DNA from: Pristionchus mayeri
Lineage: Eukaryota; Nematoda; Chromadorea; Rhabditida; Neodiplogasteridae
Reading direction: 5' to 3'
NCBI GenBank assembly: GCA_036245805.1
Contig: BTRK01000001.1
Span: 12,214,001-12,278,000 of the forward strand
Length of the DNA stretch: 64,000 nt
Shown: in pieces, positions 58,201 through 64,000 of the stretch
Layout of the letters: the number at the start of each line of letters is the position of its first letter
How positions within the stretch are numbered: position 1 is the first letter of the stretch
Position numbers and translations under genes: made by a program
The notes under the pieces: model-generated
What the model saw: the letters and a program-made list of their open reading frames with translations, nothing else
Database searches by the model: none
What the model was told of the DNA's origin: nothing

Positions 58201-60601
58201 TGACTCTCTTCAGTTTGCACGCTGCAGAGAACATACCCTTCACTTGGTTTGCGGACACTGTGTGCGCGCCTTCAAATCCGAAATCGACAGTCAATAGTGC
58301 AGTCGGAATCGTTGGCCAGCTCTTCTCGGCGTTGTACTGAGATCTAAACGTATTTGGTCAAGCCAATAATAGGGTTCTCTTATTGGAATGGTTTTGTATC
58401 ATTTTCAGATATGTTTCATGTTCGTTATACATGGGAACTATATAGTGTACATGAAACATATCTGAAAATGATACAAAAACCATTCCAATAAGAGAACTCT
58501 AGGCAATAACCCATTTAAATGAAATAGCTTATGAAAGTGATGTGGTGGATATTGACTATTTCATAGTAGATTTCGATATATGGACTCTTCATTTCCCAAA
58601 AACTCAAATCGATGGAAAGATTCAGAACGTCAGTGTAAGCAAGATTGAACCTTGCTTGGTAGACGGGTTGACATCGCTCATCTCCTGCTGCGTCGAATCC
58701 AGTAGCGTAGATGCGTGGATAGCCATCCTGAAATGCGTCATATATTAGGTTGTCTCAAAAGTTTCTCCCTATTTTATTTTTTAAGTTTTTTCTCGCTTAC
58801 ATTTCCTGTAGGTTATTTCCATTTAGTGCAATTTGGGGTTATGTAAGTAGAATACAATAGTAGGTTTGAATCATTACTAGAAAGCGTTGTATGCGAATAA
58901 TTATGCGATATCTCGAAAACTCATAAAATGCCCATTTTTGGGTGCTCTTTCTTCTTCACTTCAATTTGAATACGAGCTAACATTTGGTTATGTCCTCTTG
59001 ATATGTGATACTATAAGGGTTGCTCTTCAAGATTATAGCAAAATATCCGGCATTCAAGACGTATTGAAAACAGGGTAGAGCAAAAAAGGCTGATTTCGAA
59101 GGACAAATTTCGCCATCTAGATTTCGAATACTACTGTTCACGAGCAGGTTGTTGTAGACTTCCCGAATTTAAAGTTTATAACAAACATGCCGAGTACTTC
59201 ACTGACCACAACAATTGGGCTGGCTGGGTCAATCGCAAAAGGTGCAGGGCTATGCAATGTGTATCAAGATAAAACTGCCTGGCGCGATTTTACGAACAAG
59301 AGCTCATCCCAAGTGGGGATAATCAGGCCTCCTCACTATAATGCATACATCAACATGCCCATATATCGCGATTTACAATAGTGTGTCATTTATGTGCCTA
59401 TCACAATTCTCCATTCAACTATGAGCAAATAAATATAATGGTTCTGGCGCAATTTCACTGACTTTGGAAGTTTGCTGTGTTGGTATTACTAATTGTGTAG
59501 ACCTGTGATAGCGTATTTTCGAAAGAGTAACCAAGCATCATTCGACTACTGAAGGACTTGTGGGGATTCATCAACATTGAAGGGAAGGATAAATAAAAAT
59601 AAAAAATTGGTAAAAAAGGGAGAAACTTTTGAGACAACCTAATACTATTCTTGAAGCGTCTAATCTACATGTTTTTAATTCCCTGAATATTGATGGTATA
59701 GGCAGAACATAACATGAGATGCCACCAATAACCAACAGGGTAAGTTCCGGCGAAGCTCGAAAACTCGATAGCTTCGAAGCTGGAGAGAAATGTCGCGTAT
59801 CGAGAGGATCCTTTGAAGGCGATTCCCAGCATAACTTGTGGAGCAAATACGGGAGAGCCGTAGTTCGCTGGAAAACTAAAACGTTCTTTGTACACATTAT
59901 GCGTCCAAGAGGCTGTTTTAGAGAATCTTATGTAAAAACAATTCAGGAACATAAACTGTTAAAAATAATGCCAACATCAATCAACTTACGTGCTTTACTA
60001 TCGACAACGTAGAAGACGAAATCCCGGTTAGGTTCGCCTCTATTCTCGATCATGTACTCATCACTGGCCTATACTTTAGCGTTTTGTGAAACATTAAATT
60101 ACAACGTGAAAGTGAAACGAACCGCAAGTTCGAATCCACCATTTGCAGATGCAATGATGTTGAACCTGACAAAACAATTTGAACAAGGGTTTCGATTAGC
60201 AAACTTACGTCACGATTGTCTGTCCGTTCTTCGTTACGATGATATCTGCGGTCGGCCCGTCAACATATACCTTACACGTGTTCTTGCATTTGAAATTTGC
60301 CTGAAAATCTCAATATTTGTGACATGAAATGTATCGCAAACTGACTTTATTGGTACCGGTGATGTCGGGCGCTTGGTACACTTGTGAATAGGGAAAAGAG
60401 ACGAGTGCACAATCTGAAAAGTGTGCAATACTACGATGCGAAAGATGGAGGAATCGTCTGATTCTCTCCAAACCACACGCTCTCTCGTCGAACAGAGTGA
60501 GCGAGAGAGTGTATGATATGAAGAGAGTGAGACCATTTTTCGAAAGATGACCTACTTAGATGCAGCAACGATAAAGCAATGTAGACGTAGAGGAACTGCA
60601 T
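55286..60601 (-). CDS. Family member D: secreted, probably GPI-anchored surface protein (complete)
   Basis: Thirteen minus-strand exons: 60556-60601, 60346-60413, 60209-60300, 60123-60165, 59990-60068, 59737-59867, 58651-58727, 58237-58343, 57766-57816, 57394-57481, 57219-57296, 55604-55716 and 55286-55389. They total 1077 nt in one open frame, 358 residues. Layout: signal peptide (FLYVYIALSLLHL); SFPYSQVYQAPDITGTN; C-x3-C module (FKCKNTCKVYVDG); FNIIASANGGFELA; MIENRGEPNRDFVFYVVD; YATFLSSFEAIEFSSFAG; YPRIYATGFDAAGDERC; TALLTVDFGFEGAHT; VTTVYTSP; GYVGCSFNNGQNYHS; LDVETVYDLKSNVEG; SSWAMQLDF; short stalk (IITTTKIGSS) and hydrophobic end (LPTLSVVIVQALL). Function unknown. Compared with A it splits the first exon and has an extra 51-nt exon (as E does), so D and E form one subfamily. 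Introns carry several MITEs. Confidence 0.85.
55771..57109. mobile_element. Foldback element, CAGTCGCG termini (copy 2)
   Basis: CAGTCGCGAGCATAAG ... CTTATGCTCGCGACTG flanked by TA. Same architecture as 5161-6505, including the inner ACTCTCTCGC hairpin near 56440. In a member D intron. Confidence 0.88.
58096..58225. mobile_element. H3 hairpin MITE, one and a half copies
   Basis: GAGCAATGGTCTGACTCTCT ... GAGTCAGACGATTGCTC is followed at once by a second left arm (GAGCAATGGTCTGACTCTCT ... TTGCACGCTG) that stops near the hairpin centre, 12 bp before the donor of the member D exon at 58237. The stop at the centre parallels the half H2 hairpin at 28567-28622. Confidence 0.85.
58374..58503. repeat. 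Near-perfect 55-bp-arm inverted repeat
   Basis: GGGTTCTCTTATTGGAATGG ... CCATTCCAATAAGAGAACTC with about 20 bp between the arms. In a member D intron; no target duplication recognised. Confidence 0.85.
58745..59642. mobile_element. Mariner-type MITE, TTAGGTTGTCTCAAAAG termini
   Basis: TTAGGTTGTCTCAAAAGTTT and AAACTTTTGAGACAACCTAA are inverted and flanked by TA. The 898-bp interior has no readable transposase. It lies 18 bp from the member D exon at 58651-58727. Confidence 0.88.
60450..60541. mobile_element. H3 hairpin MITE (diverged)
   Basis: AATCGTCTGATTCTCTCC ... GAAGAGAGTGAGACCATT around CACGCTCTCTCG..GAGCGAGAGAGTG. In the first intron of member D. Confidence 0.8.
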
Positions 60602-60651
60602 TCTGGCGTTAGCGAAACCTGAACGATCGAGTGGTAGAGCTGACTCTGCTT

Positions 60652-60761
60652 TCTTCCAACCTGTAGGTGGGCAACTCCCCACCCACTGGTCAGGCACTGG
60701 TTAACGAGTGCCCTGACCAGTGGGTGGCGAGTTGCCCACCGACTGGTTGGAAGAATCCAGA
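60652..60761. repeat. Inverted repeat just upstream of member D
   Basis: TTCTTCCAACCTGTAGGTGG ... CCCACCGACTGGTTGGAAGA, with an inner CCACCCACTGGTCAGG / CCTGACCAGTGGGTGG pair. It lies 51-160 bp upstream of the start codon, so it overlaps the likely promoter. Confidence 0.85.
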
Positions 60762-61601
60762 GTAGCGGCGCTAACATACAACACAAAACACCGAATAGCG
60801 GGTAAGAATTTGACCGGTTGAATCGCGATTTCACGCGCCGCTTTTTATCGCTGCCTATTCCTGCACCGATCCTCTCCGTCTCTTATCTTTCTTTCCTATT
60901 CTGTGTCTAAAGCTCTCTCTTTCTCTCTCTCTCTCCCTCTCATATGTGTCCTAGGCAAAATTGCCTCCGCAATGTACATTATTGCTAGCCAGTCAGACCG
61001 GAGAGAGAGTCCGCAGAAAGATCTGAGTCATTCACACTGTATGACGCAGCGAGCACAGGCTCGGCACTGATATTCTGAAAAGCGTGAAATTTTGTGATAT
61101 TGCACAAGGGATCGAACAGATGCAACACTCTCAATTCATTGTCTCGAGCAGTATATCATCAAATCTGAAACGCTGTGCCGGTGATTTGGGCGTTTCCGTT
61201 GTTATCAATTGGCCGCGATCTTCTCAAAATCACATAGAAATCGAATAAATCAATGTGTTCTCCCATATATCTAGATTCAAAGAATAGTTCTCAAATTTGT
61301 ACATTGCCTCATGAATTATATATTAATGTATTGTGTATTTGTCATAGAGCGAAGCTCTATGGTTCTCTGGCAATATGATGATTCAGGCAAGAGCGCGATG
61401 GCGGAGAGGCGGGGCCGAACTGAGAGGGAGCGGAGACACGAGAGAGGGAGAGGAGAGATCAGATGGGAGTCGAGCGGGGGAGCTGGCCGGTCCCTCGGGG
61501 GGACGCTTGATTGTAGTATTCTCGCTGTATGATAATTACATGTCTGTATCTAGTGTATCATGCATCGCATATCATCGTGGGCCAATGGGATCCTGACTTA
61601 T
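60762..61601. other. Intergenic between members E and D
   Basis: Contains a CT-rich tract (60905-60945), a TGACGCAGCGAGCAC motif at 61041 like that upstream of B and C, and a GA-rich stretch (61390-61500). No coding exon recognised. Confidence 0.45.
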
Positions 61602-63782
61602 TTAAGCGAATATACAAACAAGTACGATCGCGGAAAACAGTGTGTATGATCTCCTGCTCGTGCTTGTCGTTGACCAATCTCCTCTTTTCGTGCTTTTCGT
61701 GTATTCGGTTCCCAACGAAACTGATTGCGTTGTAATCTGTGGCGTAGCTGACAGGCTTCTAGCAGTAGTTGTTTGAGCAGCAGGCTGCTCAACCCCGAAA
61801 TCGAGTTGCAGAGCCCAGCTGCTAGAGATGGTGTTTCGGGTCCAGGCGAGGTCCACGTCGAAAGACCCGGCGCCAAAATACTTCGAGAATGAGGTATAGG
61901 TCCCACCAGCCCAGCTGAAAAGATATAAATTGTGTTAAGAAATTAAATATTTTCGTATTATTTCAATAGGGTGATACAGTGAGTATAGAATGCGTGACAA
62001 ATTGTGTTGCAACGTGAAATGGAATAGTCAATGCTACAGGAACTACTACCTCTTACTGTTTTATCTCTCAGTGGTAGGGTTCGAATTTCGGAAAAACCGT
62101 ACTTTCATTCTACACTCTTAAATTGAAGAAGTCATTGTCCCAATTAGGAACTAGACATTATTGCAACATACTTATAGTTGTTGTCGTTTACACGAAAGTG
62201 AAGTGCTTCATTCGCGTTGAGTGAATCGTATACGATATTTATGTCGAGGCTGAGTGAGTATTTCAATATTGTGGATTAAAACGTTATATCACCTAGTCGG
62301 TTCTTTTCCTTTCGGATATTTCGAATTTTTGGGGTTACATATTCATTTTTAGAGAGTATCATACGAGGGAACTCCTGACAAGGTAAGCCCTACTCACCTT
62401 TCCGATATCACTGCAAATGAGTCCTCAACATTACTGACTGGCGAGTTGTAGTTCTGACCGCTATTGAACAAGCAGCCGACATATCCTGCACAACTTTTTT
62501 TATAAATAAGACCTACAAGCGTACATTATCCACGATATCAACATAATTTCTCGGTCCATAGGTACGTTTATGATCAAAATATATAATGAAATAGCTGGGC
62601 TCACCAGGAGAAGTATACACAGTAGTCACCGCTCCATTCTTCATCGGTTGTTTTGCTGAAAATTATTTTAATTTTTAAACTCATTTTTTTTTGAAATTTC
62701 ACCCTTCCTCCTGTTGACTGTTACATTATGGGCGCCTATGAAGCCGAAATCGACCGTTAGTACAGCAGTGGGGATTGTTGGCCAGGACTTCTCGGCGTGG
62801 TGTTGAGATCTGCAACAACATTTTTTTTTTAAATTTCCCAATCATGCACTCATTTTATGCGTACAAAAAATACACTCAATGACATATTATTTCAATAAAC
62901 ATGCACATATTTAAATTTCGAACCTCGCTTGGAAAACCGGATTGCACATGTCATCCCCTGCAGCGTCAAATCCTGTGGCGTAGATACGCGGGAAGCCTTC
63001 CTAAGCGATTTCGATTTTACTCTGTTGTCTGATCCCACTATATAATGCTGATTGAATGTAATGAATCACTAACCGGGAAAGTTCCTGTGAATCCTGAGAA
63101 CCACATGGCCTCGAAGCTGGAGAGAATTGTGACAAATCGAGCACGGTCCTTGATCGCAACTCCCAAGTTTTGCTGCGGCACATAAACAGAGGAGCCGAAA
63201 TGCGCTGGAAATTAGTGTTGCACAAGTGCAAATGTTATTTCTTCTCAAAACCGCTCTGTTCAACATTTGAGGAAAGTTATGAGCTTGAGGATAGTTATGA
63301 TCAAATTACTCAACCGCGCACACATTCTCTTGATACCCATTGCACTCCGCCATGTGCACATTGGAGTGTGCACAATTTCTGGCGGTTTTCTCATTCAATA
63401 AACATAAATATAAACCAAATAGTATGCAGAAAAATCATAGATCATGGAAAACTCACGAGCAGTTCGATCGACGATGTAAAGCACGAAATCCAGTCCCATG
63501 TCTCCAACATTTTCGAGCACGTAATCATCGGGCTGTAATGGGACTTTTTTTGATAAAAATGAACATACAAAGCGAATTTACGATCTACCGGCAAATTGAA
63601 TCCCGCGGGAGCGAATACGTTTCCAGAAACGATAGTGTTGAAGCTGAAATGCGTAATAGCCAACTCCAAAAACATCACTGACTATAGAATAGTATTCATA
63701 CCGAGGTATAGTTAGTCTTGTCATGCTATATCTGCGCCGAATGTTATCAGTGATATCACCGATCACCGTCACACGCATGTAT
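61602..63782 (-). CDS. Family member E: surface protein, 5' end unresolved near the window edge
   Basis: Minus-strand exons: 63702-63782 (uncertain), 63589-63643 (VFAPAGFNLP), 63457-63532 (DDYVLENVGDMGLDFVLYIV), 63074-63204 (FVTILSSFEAMWFSGFTG), 62924-63000 (FPRIYATGFDAAGDDMC), 62703-62809 (TAVLTVDFGFIGAHN), 62605-62655 (VTTVYTSP), 62398-62485 (GYVGCLFNSGQNYNSPVSN), 62172-62249 (LDINIVYDSLNANEALHF) and 61602-61914. Lengths 131, 77, 107, 51, 88 and 78 equal those of D. The last exon (313 nt) fuses the Q-L-D-F block with a long Thr/Ser-rich stalk of about 55 residues and a hydrophobic C-terminus (LFSAIVLVCIFA): one intron fewer than the others and the longest stalk. Signal peptide and C-x3-C exon were not found; the 63702-63782 exon lacks the cysteines. 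Confidence 0.78.
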
Positions 63783-63834
63783 CTGAGTCTTCAACGATTT
63801 TTCTCCTGTGACGTCGTCCTGAGTCTTTTGCCAG

Positions 63835-63910
63835 ATTTTTGCTGGGATCGAACCTGGGTGTTGCGGGCGGAAGTGTCATTTACTTACCACTCGGCTATGG
63901 GGTGCATCTG
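63835..63910 (-). repeat. tRNA-like sequence at the window edge
   Basis: Minus strand: CCATAGCCGAGTGGTAAG (A-box-like) and AGGTTCGATCCCAGCA (B-box-like), about 40 bp apart. The acceptor stem does not pair, so it is more likely a SINE head or a tRNA-derived repeat than a working tRNA. Confidence 0.5.
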
Positions 63911-64000
63911 CCCAGGATGCGATGAGTGAACACAAGTACCTGCGCCCCTCTCCCCTCAGTCGTTAAAGGGTGGTCTTTTGTCGGTTCTTGGCGGGGGTCG

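Overview
The window reads as one piece of a nematode nuclear genome. Coding exons are short and separated by introns with TTTCAG/TTGCAG acceptors, some only about 43-45 nt. GC-AG introns occur at least twice. The gene types (F-box protein, CSalpha-beta defensin, eIF2alpha-kinase-like kinase, WASP-type VCA tail, Tc1/mariner elements) also fit a nematode. There is no bacterial or organellar signature. I did not assign a species. All gene models are spliced by eye from reading frame, splice consensus and agreement between paralogues.

Left part (1-23.5 kb): a small unknown gene (1.2-1.8 kb); the C-terminal end of a WASP-family Arp2/3 activator with decayed tandem copies of its tail (3.1-4.2 kb); a multi-exon helical-repeat-like protein (4.6-8.9 kb); on the minus strand an eIF2alpha-kinase-like protein kinase with N-terminal coiled coil (16.9-9.5 kb) that contains an apparently identical 845-bp direct duplication of internal exons and ends in transposon-derived sequence; an F-box protein (21.0-22.3 kb); and a compact three-exon CSalpha-beta defensin gene (22.75-23.1 kb).

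Right part (24-64 kb): a cluster of at least seven members of one family of secreted, probably GPI-anchored cell-surface proteins. I could not match it to a named family. Members have a signal peptide, an N-terminal module with a Cys-x3-Cys pair, several beta-rich-looking exons, a conserved Y-V-G/D-C exon, a Thr/Ser-rich stalk and a hydrophobic C-terminus. P0 and P2 lie on the plus strand; A, B, C, D and E lie on the minus strand. Matching exons keep the same length (82, 131/134, 77, 88, 78 nt and so on). A and D are complete and open. E runs off the window. P0, P2, B and C are damaged: exons missing, frameshifts, a lost acceptor, or exons replaced by a LINE.

Mobile DNA fills most of the rest. 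The commonest class is about 100-bp, nearly perfect palindromes (three families sharing one core) that insert with 8-bp target duplications, usually fitting nTnnnnAn, so they look like hAT-type MITEs. Others are long foldback elements, TA-flanked Tc1/mariner-type elements (one with a nearly intact transposase), MITEs that carry a tRNA-like internal sequence, and LINE fragments. A 2.9-kb palindrome inside P0 begins within a foldback arm and stops at the centre of a hairpin MITE, suggesting hairpin-driven template switching.
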